From assembly GCA_963169915.1 (NCBI GenBank), contig CAUJEM010000108.1, positions 1 to 64,000 on the forward strand: 64,000 bases of DNA. The letters are read 5' to 3'. This DNA comes from Myxococcota bacterium (GTDB lineage Bacteria > Myxococcota_A > Polyangia > Polyangiales > Polyangiaceae). The stretch's first letter is position 1. The number at the start of each line of letters is the position of its first letter. The notes beneath the pieces are model-generated. The model saw only the letters and a list, made by a program, of their open reading frames with translations, was not told the origin of the DNA and did no database searches. A program made the translations under genes and the position numbers. Of this stretch, positions 9,423-17,772 are shown piece by piece.

Positions 9423-10824
9423 CCTCGAACTCCTTTTCCCCAGTATCGCAAACAGACGCTGGGCCTGTCAAAGCTGGCGCCCCCACCGCCTCGTGCCGGG
9501 CCACCGCCATCGCGGCGAGCAGCGGGGTCAGCACCAGCGCGTAGCGCGCCGCCCCGAAGAAGCCAGCGTGCACCAGCGCCGTCTCGACCACCGCGATCGC
9601 GCCGAAGAGCAGCGCCGGGGAGCGGACGACGCGCGCGCCGAGCCAGGCGACGTTGAGCGCCGCCAACAGCAGCCCTACCCAGGCCCAGGGCCCGAGGAAG
9701 GTCAGCGCCCCGGCGCCGGCCAGCCATCGCCTCCAGCGCTGGCGCGGCCCGGGGACGCGCGCGCTCGCCCAGAGGACACCCAGGTAGAGCAGCCGCTGCG
9801 CGAGCAGCTCGAGCCCACCCAGCGCGAGCTTGCCGCGCTCACCGAAGGCGGCGCCGTTGGAGGCCGCCAGGTACGCACCCGGCGCGCCCGGCAGATCGAA
9901 GGTCTGCCGCAGCTTGGCGGGGATGAGCCCGAGCCAGGCCCCGGGGCTCGCGCGGATGCGACGCAGCCCCGCCGCCCCGAAGCAGCGGTCCTTGTGAGCC
10001 TCTCGGAACTCGGTGCGGCACTCGGGAGGGACGCCGAGCTGATCGATGGATCGCCACCCACCTTCCGCCTCGCTCGCCGTCCCGATCAGGAGGTTCCAGC
10101 CGCCGTTGGCGCTGACGAACACGCAGCGCTCCATCCGGTGACAGTTGCGGAGCGTCCACGGGACGCAGCAGGCGAGGGCGACCCCACCCACGAGGAGCGC
10201 GCGACCCAGGCGGGTACGCCAGGCCACCGCCTCTACGCTCAACAGCCCGAGCGCGGGCACGAGCAGCACGAGCTGCGGCCGGATGAGGCACGCGAGCCCG
10301 CCGAGCACACCCACCGCCCACCACGCCCAGCGGCGGCGCCGGGCCGCCGCTGCCCACAGCGCGAGGGCCGCGGCGCTGACCAAGAGATCGCCGGCGATCG
10401 CCTCGGTCATCAGCGCCGGGGTGTACGCGAGGAGCGACGGGTGGAGCGCCACGATGAGCCCCGCCAGGCCCGCCCCACGCACGCCGCTGGTCGGCAAGGC
10501 CACCTGGTAGGCCGCCGCCGCCGCGATGACGCCGAGGACCGCGTTGACGACCATCGCGACGGCCGGATGGCTCCCCACGGCGGCGTAGGCGAGGCCGAGC
10601 AGCGCTGGGTAGCCCACGGGGTAATGGGCTGCGTAGGTGACGACCCCATCCGGCCACTGCCAGGTGTAGCCGAGCCCCGCGGCGATGCGCGAGGCGACGG
10701 TGTGATAGAAGACGCCGTCCTCGGCGGGCGGGAAGCGCGGGATCGCCCAGGCCAAGAGCGCCACCCGCGTCGCCACGGCGCACCCGACGACGGCGCGCCG
10801 GACCGCACGCCCCGAGGGCCTCAT
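9403..10824 (-). CDS. GT-C fold membrane glycosyltransferase
   Basis: A polytopic membrane protein of 473 residues with around ten hydrophobic segments. The first periplasmic loop carries PPAEDGVFYHTVA, corresponding to the catalytic-aspartate loop of GT39/GT83-like (ArnT/PMT) enzymes that use polyprenyl-phosphate sugars. The loop YPVGYPALLG also fits. It should transfer a sugar from a lipid carrier to an unknown periplasmic acceptor. It starts four bases inside the Maf stop (ATGA) and overlaps the next gene by 20 bases. Sequence is divergent, so donor and acceptor cannot be named. Confidence 0.8.
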   Translation of the reverse strand: MRPSGRAVRRAVVGCAVATRVALLAWAIPRFPPAEDGVFYHTVASRIAAGLGYTWQWPDGVVTYAAHYPVGYPALLGLAYAAVGSHPAVAMVVNAVLGVIAAAAAYQVALPTSGVRGAGLAGLIVALHPSLLAYTPALMTEAIAGDLLVSAAALALWAAAARRRRWAWWAVGVLGGLACLIRPQLVLLVPALGLLSVEAVAWRTRLGRALLVGGVALACCVPWTLRNCHRMERCVFVSANGGWNLLIGTASEAEGGWRSIDQLGVPPECRTEFREAHKDRCFGAAGLRRIRASPGAWLGLIPAKLRQTFDLPGAPGAYLAASNGAAFGERGKLALGGLELLAQRLLYLGVLWASARVPGPRQRWRRWLAGAGALTFLGPWAWVGLLLAALNVAWLGARVVRSPALLFGAIAVVETALVHAGFFGAARYALVLTPLLAAMAVARHEAVGAPALTGPASVCDTGEKEFEDAARRV

Positions 10825-11435
10825 GGATAGGCCTCGAGGACCTCCAGGCGACGCAGCTCTTCCACGAGCTCACACAGGGGCAAGCCGACGATGGACGAAT
10901 ACGAGCCCACGATGCGCCGCACGAGGAACATCCCGAGCCCCTGGATGGCGTAGGCGCCCGCCTTGTCGAGGCCTTCCCCCGTGTCCGCGTAGCGTCGGAG
11001 CTCGTCCTCGGTGGCCGCGCGAAACTCCACGCGGCTCTCCACGACGCGCACCACGCGCCGCGACGCCTCGAAGGGCGCCCGACACAACGCGAAGGCCGTG
11101 AGCACGACGTGCTCGCGCCCCGCCAGCCGGCGGAGCATGTCGAGCGCCGCGCGCGCGTCCGCTGGCTTGCCCAGGCTCTCTTCCCCCAGCACGACGGTGG
11201 TGTCGGCCGTGAGCGCGGCGCGCGCCGTGGTCTGCGTCGCCTCGGGGCGCGCGAGCAGCGCGGCGAGCTTCTCCTCTGCCATCCGCCGGACGTAGTCGTG
11301 TGGGCGCTCTCCCTCGCGCACCGACTCGTCCAGGAGCACGGGGAGGCACAGCGGCTCGAGCCCCACCGTCGTGAGCAGCTCACGCCGACGCGGCGACGCG
11401 GAGCCGAGGAGCAGCAGCCGGGCGTGCGTGGTCAC
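10821..11435 (-). CDS. maf: Maf-family nucleoside triphosphate pyrophosphatase
   Basis: At 204 residues, the usual length for Maf. The motifs LLGSASPRRRELL, LTADTTVVLGEESLGKP and GEGLDKAGAYAIQG are all intact, including the acidic residues that bind metal. Maf proteins hydrolyse modified or canonical pyrimidine nucleotides to monophosphates and have been linked to division arrest. Whether it is the dTTP/UTP type (YhdE) or the m7GTP type (YceF) is not clear. First gene of the operon Maf, glycosyltransferase, small protein, RluD; GTG start at 11435 with a -10-like TAGGAA six bases upstream. Confidence 0.92.
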   Translation of the reverse strand: MTTHARLLLLGSASPRRRELLTTVGLEPLCLPVLLDESVREGERPHDYVRRMAEEKLAALLARPEATQTTARAALTADTTVVLGEESLGKPADARAALDMLRRLAGREHVVLTAFALCRAPFEASRRVVRVVESRVEFRAATEDELRRYADTGEGLDKAGAYAIQGLGMFLVRRIVGSYSSIVGLPLCELVEELRRLEVLEAYP

Positions 11436-11441
11436 CCCGCC

Positions 11442-11447
11442 TTCCTA
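11442..11447 (-). promoter_or_regulatory. -10-like element of the maf operon
   Basis: Minus strand CCCTAGGAAGG gives TAGGAA with only six bases to the GTG of maf. AAGG could also act as a weak ribosome binding site, so the two readings compete. Confidence 0.3.
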
Positions 11448-11532
11448 GGGCAAGCGGCGGAGGCTTGCACCTCCCGCGCGTGCCCCCGCGCCCCCGCGAC
11501 GGCGGCGCCCTGCGCTAGACTCCGCCCCCGCC

Positions 11533-12492
11533 ATGCTCCGCCACCTGCTCGGCTGCGCCCTCGGTCTGCTCTGGGTGGGGGCGGCCGCGGCGCAGCCGCT
11601 GACCGTGGACGAGGATCCGGAGCCCCGCGCGCTGGCGCTGACCAACCCGCGCGGGCTGGTGCTGGGGCGCGCGCGAGAGCTCGACCGAGGCCGCTGGGCC
11701 CTCGGCGCCGCGTACTCTCTCAGCGAGCGCCCCGCGGCGCTGCGCGTGCCGTCCCCAGACCCGGGCGGGCGGACGGCGCTCATCATCGCGCGCCGCCAGA
11801 GCCTCACGCTCACCCTCGGTGCTGGCCTCCCGCGACGCTGGGATCTGGAGCTCAGGCTCCCCCTCTACCTCCGCCAGGACGGTGCGGGCTCGGACGCGCT
11901 CGCCAGCTCCCAGGCGCCGCCGCTCGTGCGCGCGGCCCCCGCCGACCCAGCCCTGACCGTGGGGCGCGCGCTGCTCGGTGACGCGAGCTCCCTCCTGGCG
12001 CTCCGCGCCCACGCGGAGCTCCGCGCTCCCCTCGGGGACCGCGCCGCCCTCGCGACGCTCGGCACCCCCAGCCTCACGCCAGCGTTGACCGCCGAGCTGC
12101 TCCTCGCGCCCTGCAGCGTCCAGGCCGAGCTCGGGCTGCGCTGGCGCGCTCGGCGGCGGGACGCCGCCGGGCAGCATGCATCCACCGCCGAGCCGGCGCT
12201 CGGCGTCGCGTGTGCTCTCTGGTGGCGGCTACGCCTGGGCGCCGAGCTCTGGCTCACGCTGCCGCTCTACGCCGCCCCCGCCACGGGCCCGCAGCAGGTG
12301 CCGGTGGCGAGCGAGTGGCTCGTGAGCTTGCGCGCGCATCCCTGGCGCGCTCACCCCTGGGAGCCGTTCCTCGCGGGGGGCACCGCGCTGCCGCTGACGC
12401 GCGCCCCCGGGGCGAGCCCCGACGCCGAGCGCCGCTCGGCCTTCGGGACGGCGCGCCTCCGCCTCGTGGCCGGGCTCAGCGCGCAGTTCTAG
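11533..12492 (+). CDS. Outer membrane beta-barrel-like protein
   Basis: A 319-residue protein with a signal peptide (hydrophobic core LLGCALGLLWVG, cleavage near AAAAQ at 20-21). The rest alternates hydrophobic and polar residues as in beta-strands (for example SLTLTLGAGLP, WDLELRLPLYLR, LRLVAGLSAQF) and ends in phenylalanine, the usual last residue of barrels inserted by BamA. No specific family is recognised. A TAGACT element lies 11 bases before the ATG. It stands alone, convergent with the polysaccharide export genes. Confidence 0.75.
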   Translation: MLRHLLGCALGLLWVGAAAAQPLTVDEDPEPRALALTNPRGLVLGRARELDRGRWALGAAYSLSERPAALRVPSPDPGGRTALIIARRQSLTLTLGAGLPRRWDLELRLPLYLRQDGAGSDALASSQAPPLVRAAPADPALTVGRALLGDASSLLALRAHAELRAPLGDRAALATLGTPSLTPALTAELLLAPCSVQAELGLRWRARRRDAAGQHASTAEPALGVACALWWRLRLGAELWLTLPLYAAPATGPQQVPVASEWLVSLRAHPWRAHPWEPFLAGGTALPLTRAPGASPDAERRSAFGTARLRLVAGLSAQF

Positions 12493-12537
12493 CGCTCCTG
12501 GGACAGCGCGGGCCGCCCCTGCCCGACGCGGCGCCGA

Positions 12538-13176
12538 CTAGAACACGCGCTCATTGGCGAAGATCTGATCGCCGGCTTGTAGGGGGATGTCCGGCGAGCG
12601 TCCGTCGGTGATGGCCTTGAAGCTCACCACCACCGTCTTGCTCGAGCCGCGCGTGCGCCGGGTGAGAAACACCCGATCGCCGTTGGCGATGGGGTTGAGC
12701 CCCCCCGCTTGTGAGATGACGTCCACGATGGTCAGGCCCATGCGAAAGGGGTAGCTGCCCGGCTTGCCCACCTGGCCGAGCACGCTCACCCGCTTGGAGT
12801 TGTACTCCTTGACGGAGACCACCACGCTCGGGCTCGTCAAAATACCACGCCGGATGAGCTCCGCCCTCACCTTCGCCGAGAGCTCCTGCGGCTCGAGTCC
12901 CTCCACCTGCATCCGCTCCACGTAAGGGAGATCCACCGTGCCGTCGGAGGCGACCTGAAATTCCTCGGGCAAGCCCTGCTCACCGACGATGCGGAGCTGA
13001 AAGACGTCCCCTGCGCCCAGCGTGGTGCTCTCCTCCGGCGGCGCCAGCTTGACGTCGTGGTTGTCGTAGGTGCCCCCGCAGCCCGCGCCGAGCGTCAGCG
13101 CGGCGAGCCCCAGCGCCGCCGCCGAGGACACGAGCCAGAGCGCGCGCCACGCCCCTCGCCAGCTCACCCTGCTCAC
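12538..13176 (-). CDS. Short OPX polysaccharide export lipoprotein (Wza-like)
   Basis: A 212-residue polysaccharide biosynthesis/export protein. It has a signal peptide with lipobox LGAGC, then the PES domain (LGAGDVFQLRIVGE, DGTVDLPYVERM) and one SLBB domain (KRVSVLGQVGKPGSYPFRMGLTIVDVISQAGG). It ends at NERVF without the C-terminal amphipathic helix by which E. coli Wza crosses the outer membrane. In Myxococcus xanthus, such short OPX proteins work with a separate beta-barrel (Wzp). The gene directly upstream encodes such a barrel and overlaps it by GTGA, which supports that pairing. Start GTG 13176 is chosen over the TTG at 13185 because of this overlap. Confidence 0.9.
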   Translation of the reverse strand: MSRVSWRGAWRALWLVSSAAALGLAALTLGAGCGGTYDNHDVKLAPPEESTTLGAGDVFQLRIVGEQGLPEEFQVASDGTVDLPYVERMQVEGLEPQELSAKVRAELIRRGILTSPSVVVSVKEYNSKRVSVLGQVGKPGSYPFRMGLTIVDVISQAGGLNPIANGDRVFLTRRTRGSSKTVVVSFKAITDGRSPDIPLQAGDQIFANERVF

Positions 13177-14522
13177 ATGAACCAACGCAGGCCGAGAAAT
13201 GCCGTGAAGCGCTGGTAGGCGAGGTTGTCCACGTCCCCCACGACGCCCTCCCGGACGGGCACCCTGTTGTCACCGAGGTTCTGCTCGTAGCCGAGCGTGG
13301 TGTTGATGCCCAAGGTGGGAAACACGCGGTACTCCGCGAGCAAGGTGGCGTCCGCGCGGAGCTGATTGAAGGAGCCCTTGCGCAGGTTGCCCGAGGGGAA
13401 GAACGACGGCGCGTACGAGAAATTGCCGACCCCACCGTTGACGTTCACCACGAAGGCCTGCCCCATGTACAGTGAGAAATCCAAGTACCCCCGGTCGCGG
13501 CGGTAGAAATTACCCAGGTAGCTGGGGGCAAAATCTCGCGTGTAGCCGAGCGCCACGTTCGACAGCTCGGTCACCGCGCCGACGGACGCGTCTTGCGTGG
13601 GCGCCGGCTGGAGAATCCACCGCACCTCGGCCTGCCCAATGACGGAGTCGAAGTCTTCCCGAGAGCCGACCTGGGCGTCGTAGAAGGTCCCCCCCCAGCC
13701 CACCATGCCCAAGAGCGCCCAGCGGTTGCTCACGAGCCCGTTGACGCCGATCCGCGTCTTGACGAACTGGCTGGAGTTCTCCGTCACCCCTCCACGCGTG
13801 TAGCTGCGGAAGCCGAGCGAAGCCTCGTGCAAGATGGCGGTGCGCGGCATGAACCGGAACCGCTCCCGCGTGTTGACCTCATGCCCGACGTTGTTGAACT
13901 GCGTGAAGGCGGCGCTGTCGAAGAACGTGTAGTTGCCACCGTAGCCCACGCGCCACTCGAACAGCCCGCCGCCGGGACGCCAGGTGACGCCGGCCGCGCC
14001 GCGCACGTTGTTGCGATCGAACGCGAAATCCGGGGACTCGTTGTTGGAGGGCTCCCCGACACGGACGAAGCCCAGCTCCAGATCTCCTCCGACGGGCTTG
14101 GACGGCAGGATGTCGAGCCCGAGCGCCGCGCCCACGTCGAAGCGGCGCTGCGCCGGACTGTCGAAGTCGTCCTTACCCGCGGGGAAGGTCTCGTTGTACG
14201 TGGTGTAGAGCGTGGCCTTGAGCTTCAGCGCGGGCGGGGTGGCGCCCGCCATGCGACTCCCGGCCAGGGTGGTGAGCGATAGCCCGGGCGTGACCCGTAG
14301 CCGGAAGGCGTCCTTGACGGGCTCATTCGCGTCCCCGGAGCGCCGAAAGTAGTTGCTGTCGTAGCCGCCCTCGGCGCCGAGCGTGGGGTGGAGCTCCAGG
14401 TCACCGACACGAATGCCGATCCCCTCGCCAGAGGGGGAGCCGACGAAGGCGCTCTGAGCCAGCGCCCAGGACGGAGAGACGGCGAGCGCTGCCGTAGCGA
14501 CGGCGAGGGAGAACGAACGCAT
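13173..14522 (-). CDS. Wzp-like outer membrane beta-barrel for polysaccharide export
   Basis: The protein has 449 residues with a clear signal peptide (cleavage near ALAQS, about 23) and then many amphipathic beta-strands to the C-terminal LGLRWFM. The segment ELHPTLGAEGGYDSNYFRR and RLRVTPGLSL are typical of the putative beta-barrel porin family that contains the M. xanthus EpsX/Wzp exporters. It probably provides the outer membrane channel for a Wzx/Wzy-dependent polysaccharide, capping the OPX protein encoded next. The upstream gene encodes a small secreted helical protein. Assembly enzymes for the polymer are not in the window. Confidence 0.8.
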   Translation of the reverse strand: MRSFSLAVATAALAVSPSWALAQSAFVGSPSGEGIGIRVGDLELHPTLGAEGGYDSNYFRRSGDANEPVKDAFRLRVTPGLSLTTLAGSRMAGATPPALKLKATLYTTYNETFPAGKDDFDSPAQRRFDVGAALGLDILPSKPVGGDLELGFVRVGEPSNNESPDFAFDRNNVRGAAGVTWRPGGGLFEWRVGYGGNYTFFDSAAFTQFNNVGHEVNTRERFRFMPRTAILHEASLGFRSYTRGGVTENSSQFVKTRIGVNGLVSNRWALLGMVGWGGTFYDAQVGSREDFDSVIGQAEVRWILQPAPTQDASVGAVTELSNVALGYTRDFAPSYLGNFYRRDRGYLDFSLYMGQAFVVNVNGGVGNFSYAPSFFPSGNLRKGSFNQLRADATLLAEYRVFPTLGINTTLGYEQNLGDNRVPVREGVVGDVDNLAYQRFTAFLGLRWFM

Positions 14523-14542
14523 GACTCCGCTAAACCTCGTCC

Positions 14543-15118
14543 TTAGCGGGTGGGACTGCTGAGCACTGGGGGATCCAGCACGACGGGCACTTCAGGGAAA
14601 TCCGAGGGGTCATCCGGGATGTTCGGGTCGATGTCCACGACCACCTCCGACTCTCCGAAGATGGTGGCCTCCTCCCCGATGCACTGGTTGGCCTCCGAGA
14701 CGAGCTCCTTCGAGCGGTCCGAGAGCACCGCGGCGATGCGGTACTCCGAGCGCGCGCGATCCAGGTTGTGCGCCGCCGCGGCTTCATCGACCGCCGCGAT
14801 GCGATCCCCTGCGATGCCGTGGACAATTTCCATCTGCTTGAGCTTGTCCGTCAGGCACAGGCTCTTGACGACGTCCTTCTTCTTGCGGGACTGCTCGAGC
14901 GCCTGCTTGACCCCTTCGGCCTCTTTCTTGAACCGAGGGGGCATCGCCCGCGTCTCCGCTTGCATTTGCTCGAGGGTGAGGTTGACGTCCCGCCCAGCCG
15001 TGAGGTCCACCGCGGGCGCGGCAGCCGTGCCTTGAGCGAGCGCTGCCGTCCCCCCAGCCGCGACCATGAGCGCCGCGGCGACCAGTAAGCTAGCAGTTCT
15101 CTTAGACAAACGCTTCAC
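14543..15118 (-). CDS. Secreted helical protein preceding Wzp/OPX genes
   Basis: The protein has 191 residues with an N-terminal signal peptide (KRTASLLVAAALMVAAGG, cleavage near ALAQG) and then a charged, mostly alpha-helical region (about 50-150) with two widely spaced cysteines, in SLCLTDKL and NQCIGEE, that could form a disulfide. The C-terminus is Asp/Pro-rich. No known domain is recognised. GTG at 15118 is chosen because GGGAGGAA stands five bases before it; a GTG at 15133 is the alternative. As first gene behind a strong promoter and co-directional with the export barrel and OPX protein, it is likely a periplasmic accessory of the exporter. Confidence 0.78.
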   Translation of the reverse strand: MKRLSKRTASLLVAAALMVAAGGTAALAQGTAAAPAVDLTAGRDVNLTLEQMQAETRAMPPRFKKEAEGVKQALEQSRKKKDVVKSLCLTDKLKQMEIVHGIAGDRIAAVDEAAAAHNLDRARSEYRIAAVLSDRSKELVSEANQCIGEEATIFGESEVVVDIDPNIPDDPSDFPEVPVVLDPPVLSSPTR

Positions 15119-15143
15119 CGCGGTTCCTCCCACGAGAGGGGCG

Positions 15144-15172
15144 ACTATAAAAGCCGCGCTTGTTCATGTCAA
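15144..15172 (-). promoter_or_regulatory. Sigma70-type promoter of the polysaccharide export operon
   Basis: On the minus strand TTGACA (15172-15167), a 17-base spacer and TATAGT (15149-15144) form an almost perfect housekeeping promoter. Transcription should begin near 15137, giving a leader of about 18 bases that contains GGGAGGAA before the GTG at 15118. It is the best promoter match seen in the window. Confidence 0.8.
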
Positions 15173-15304
15173 CGCGCAGTTGCCAACACTTCACCGACAC
15201 TGGAACACCTAGGGCGGTGAGGCTAGCCATGAGCCGTTCGATGCGGGGCTCGGGCGGTGGATTCAAGCAAAGCACTTGGCTCCTGGCGTCACAGCGAGCC
15301 TCCC

Positions 15305-16747
15305 CTACTGCTTCACGAAGCTCACGGGGACCGCGATGGAGGCTGAGCCCCCCTCGGGGGGGTCGAACTGAGCCGCTTGCGCACGGGAGCGGACGCAGCT
15401 GACCACCGAGCCTGGGAGGCTCCCGCTGGAGGAGGCGCTGACGCTCTGCACCTCGCCGTTGGGGCCGACCCGAATGGTCAGCCGGATGCTGCCCTGCGCG
15501 TCCGGGTTCTCCGCCAGGCCACGCTGGTAACAGGAGCGGAAGCCTGCACGCATGCCCGCGACGACGCGGCTGGCGTTGCTGACGCTGCCCCCCGACACCG
15601 ACGCCCCGCCGACGGAGGCGGAGCCCGTGGGCCCCTTCGGCTTCGACACGGTCCCGGTGCCGCCCGAGGTGTCGCCCTTGCCTGCGGAGCCGAGCGAGCC
15701 GAGCCCCGCCGTCCCCGTCTCCCCCGGCTTGAGCGGGCCACCGCCGCCGCCCAGCTTGAGGTCGCTGCCGCCGCTGACGCCGGTGTTCTGCGCCGCTGCC
15801 TTGTCGAGCGCGCCTCCCACGGACTCACCCGTGCGCAGCACGCCCGCCGTGGCGGGGCCGGAGCTGGACATGGCACCCAAGGTCGCCATCTCCAGCCGGT
15901 CCAGCTCGCTGGCCAAGGCCGCGGCTTGCTTGTCCGAGAGGCCGCCGGCCTTGCCCGCGCCGGCGTTGGCGCCAGCACCGGCCGCCTTGCCCCCCGCGTT
16001 AGTGGCCTTCTTCGGCTCGTCGGTGGGCTTGTCCGTCGCCTTGGCGTCCGTGATGTCCTCCTCCGTCGGCTTGTCCTCCACGGGTGGAGGCGCCGGCAGC
16101 CGGCTCATGCTCTCGATGAGCCCCGCGACCGCGGTGTCCTCGTCCACCACTTGATCGAACCAGTCGGAGTAGGCCGCCGCTGCCAGCATGGTGTGGGCCA
16201 GCAGACAGAACGCCACGATCATGGTGGTGGTCCAGTCGATGGCGCTGGCCCCGCTGGTGACCGAGACCGGGAGCTGCGGACGCGGCTGCACCGGCGGGGG
16301 CGTCACGAACTGGAACAGAAACGTCACGTCGCCGACCTGGACTTTGCCCCGTGAGTCCTCCGTCAGCTTGACTTGGTAAGCCCCCTGGGGCGTCCGGCGC
16401 GCCTGACCCTTGAGCACGCTCAAGTCCGAGACGCCCGAGGGCAGCGCGACGCGGCCGTGCATCCCGTCCAGGAAATTGAGCCAGTACTCGTTGCCGATGA
16501 GCTCGAACAGGCGGAAGTTGGCCGGCACGTTCTGCGTGGCCAGCACGAACATGCTCTTCTCGTTGGGGCCGACGGTGACGTGCGAGCGCTGCTTGATGAT
16601 GCGCTCTTCGGTGACGCGCCCGGCGTGCACGACCCCGATGCGGAGCACCTTGGGGCCGCTCGCCTGCACGGCTCGCATGACCGCCGTCATTTGCCCAGGG
16701 CGAGCGGCGCCCGGTTGACCTTGCTGCATCGGCGGTTGCTGCGTCAT
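15305..16747 (-). CDS. GltG-like protein with FHA-like head and TonB-like AgmX/PglI tail
   Basis: A protein of 480 residues. A Pro/Gln-rich start is followed by a beta-rich, FHA-like cytoplasmic domain (about 33-148). There is one transmembrane helix (172-193), then a periplasmic Ala/Gly/Lys/Pro-rich spacer (210-390). The C-terminal domain (about 395-480) is of the AgmX/PglI type, which resembles TonB (GMRAGFRSCYQRGLAENP, then QSVSASSSGSLPGSVVSC and PVSFVKQ). This is the layout of GltG, which spans the inner membrane and reaches periplasmic partners in the M. xanthus Agl-Glt complex. ATG 16747 is preceded by AGGAG. Last gene of the seven-gene operon, next to a TolQ/ExbB-like channel gene. Confidence 0.8.
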   Translation of the reverse strand: MTQQPPMQQGQPGAARPGQMTAVMRAVQASGPKVLRIGVVHAGRVTEERIIKQRSHVTVGPNEKSMFVLATQNVPANFRLFELIGNEYWLNFLDGMHGRVALPSGVSDLSVLKGQARRTPQGAYQVKLTEDSRGKVQVGDVTFLFQFVTPPPVQPRPQLPVSVTSGASAIDWTTTMIVAFCLLAHTMLAAAAYSDWFDQVVDEDTAVAGLIESMSRLPAPPPVEDKPTEEDITDAKATDKPTDEPKKATNAGGKAAGAGANAGAGKAGGLSDKQAAALASELDRLEMATLGAMSSSGPATAGVLRTGESVGGALDKAAAQNTGVSGGSDLKLGGGGGPLKPGETGTAGLGSLGSAGKGDTSGGTGTVSKPKGPTGSASVGGASVSGGSVSNASRVVAGMRAGFRSCYQRGLAENPDAQGSIRLTIRVGPNGEVQSVSASSSGSLPGSVVSCVRSRAQAAQFDPPEGGSASIAVPVSFVKQ

Positions 16748-16876
16748 GCGACGTTATCTCCTGAAGGGCAGGCTGGCTGGGTGAGCCCTGGCACCGGCGC
16801 ACCACGAGGATACTTTTCCGCTGGAGCGACGACGCCCCAAGAGTAACCGGGTGAGGGGTGCAGGTCCACTCCTAGG

Positions 16877-17512
16877 CTACCCGAGCGCACCGGAGTCCTC
16901 CCCCCAGCGCTCCCGGCGTGCCGGCGCCGAGACGCTCTCCAGGGGGTCGGCCGTCGGCAGCGCGCCTCGCTCGCTCTCCCACGACGCGAGCAGGCGCGAG
17001 CTCAGCAGCCGCCACTCCTCGCCGAGCTGGGCGCGCTGTCGTCGCCAGCGCCGCGCGAGCGCCCCGACGCCCGCGAGCGCCAGCAGCAGCGGTGGTGCGC
17101 CGAGGCCGAGCGCGGTCCCCCAGCCGTCGACACCGGGGCCGGACAGTCCCTGGAGTGCGGCGCCCCAGACGCAGGCCAGCGTCCCCACGACGGCGAGCCA
17201 CGGGAGCTTGGCCGCCAAGATCTGACCGCTCGCCAGCGCCCCGCGGAGCACCTCGCCCCGCTCGTCGAGCGCCGCGATGGCGCCACGCCGGCTCGGAGCG
17301 CCCCTGAGCTCCCCTAGCAGCTCGCGCCAGTCCTCCTCCGCCTCGCACGCCGCCGCCCAGCTCGCGAGCGCCTTCACCTCTCGGCGCCGGCCGAGCGCCG
17401 TCAGGGACGGCGGCGGCGCCAGCGCCCTCAAGCGCCGTGACGAGCGGTAGAGGGCCGCCGCAGCCGCGCCACAGAGCAGCGTCGCGGCCCCGAGCCAGGC
17501 GAGAGGCGCCAC
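16877..17512 (-). CDS. Divergent TolQ/ExbB/MotA-like membrane protein
   Basis: A 211-residue protein with three hydrophobic helices at about 4-21, 103-123 and 134-155. A long polar loop separates the first and second, and the second and third are close together. This is the topology of TolQ, ExbB and AglR. Helix 2 has Pro104 and Gly110-Thr111 in LPWLAVVGTLACVWG, matching the P-x5-GT pattern of TolQ. Helix 3 begins with TALGLGAP, matching the TAIGL pattern. Overall identity looks low. GTG 17512 has GAGGA seven bases upstream. Placed between a small periplasmic protein and GltG, it could supply proton-motive energy. An alternative is an unrelated three-helix protein. No TolR/ExbD partner gene is in the window. 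Confidence 0.6.
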   Translation of the reverse strand: MAPLAWLGAATLLCGAAAAALYRSSRRLRALAPPPSLTALGRRREVKALASWAAACEAEEDWRELLGELRGAPSRRGAIAALDERGEVLRGALASGQILAAKLPWLAVVGTLACVWGAALQGLSGPGVDGWGTALGLGAPPLLLALAGVGALARRWRRQRAQLGEEWRLLSSRLLASWESERGALPTADPLESVSAPARRERWGEDSGALG

Positions 17513-17530
17513 GCGAGCGTCCTCGGAGCC

Positions 17531-17770
17531 TCAGAAGGGCGCCCGAAACAGCGCCCGCTCGATCCGCTCGAGGAAGGGCTGCCGCAGCTCCGCCAAGGTG
17601 AGCCGCGGCTGAATCCGGTTGACGTCCACCGAGGCGATCGGCTTCTGGATGCGCCCCACGATGGTGACCTCACTGACCGTGATGACCCGGCTCTTCTTCT
17701 GGGCCTGGGCGGGCAGCGCCACGGTGAGCAGCGCAGCACCGACCACCGCCAACCTCCACGACTGCTTCAT
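17531..17770 (-). CDS. Small periplasmic protein of the Glt-like operon
   Basis: A protein of 79 residues: a clean signal peptide (cleavage near PAQAQ, about 21-24) and only about 55 mature residues. The mature part has a beta-like segment VITVSEVTIVGRIQKP followed by a helix (LTLAELRQPFLERIERALF). ATG 17770 is preferred to the GTG at 17776 because GGAGG lies about ten bases before it; the start is immediately behind the GltE stop. Family unknown. Its fixed place between GltE and the TolQ-like gene suggests that it belongs to the same envelope complex. Confidence 0.72.
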   Translation of the reverse strand: MKQSWRLAVVGAALLTVALPAQAQKKSRVITVSEVTIVGRIQKPIASVDVNRIQPRLTLAELRQPFLERIERALFRAPF

Positions 17771-17772
17771 GC

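Noticed and set aside
12493-12537. Bidirectional terminator between convergent genes
   Set aside because: GC-rich but no clear stem with T-run. No convincing intrinsic terminator was found anywhere in the window.
13173-14522. GltA/GltB-type gliding barrel
   Set aside because: Direct overlap with an OPX gene and the YDSNYF-type porin pattern fit a polysaccharide exporter better, though a gliding role is not excluded.
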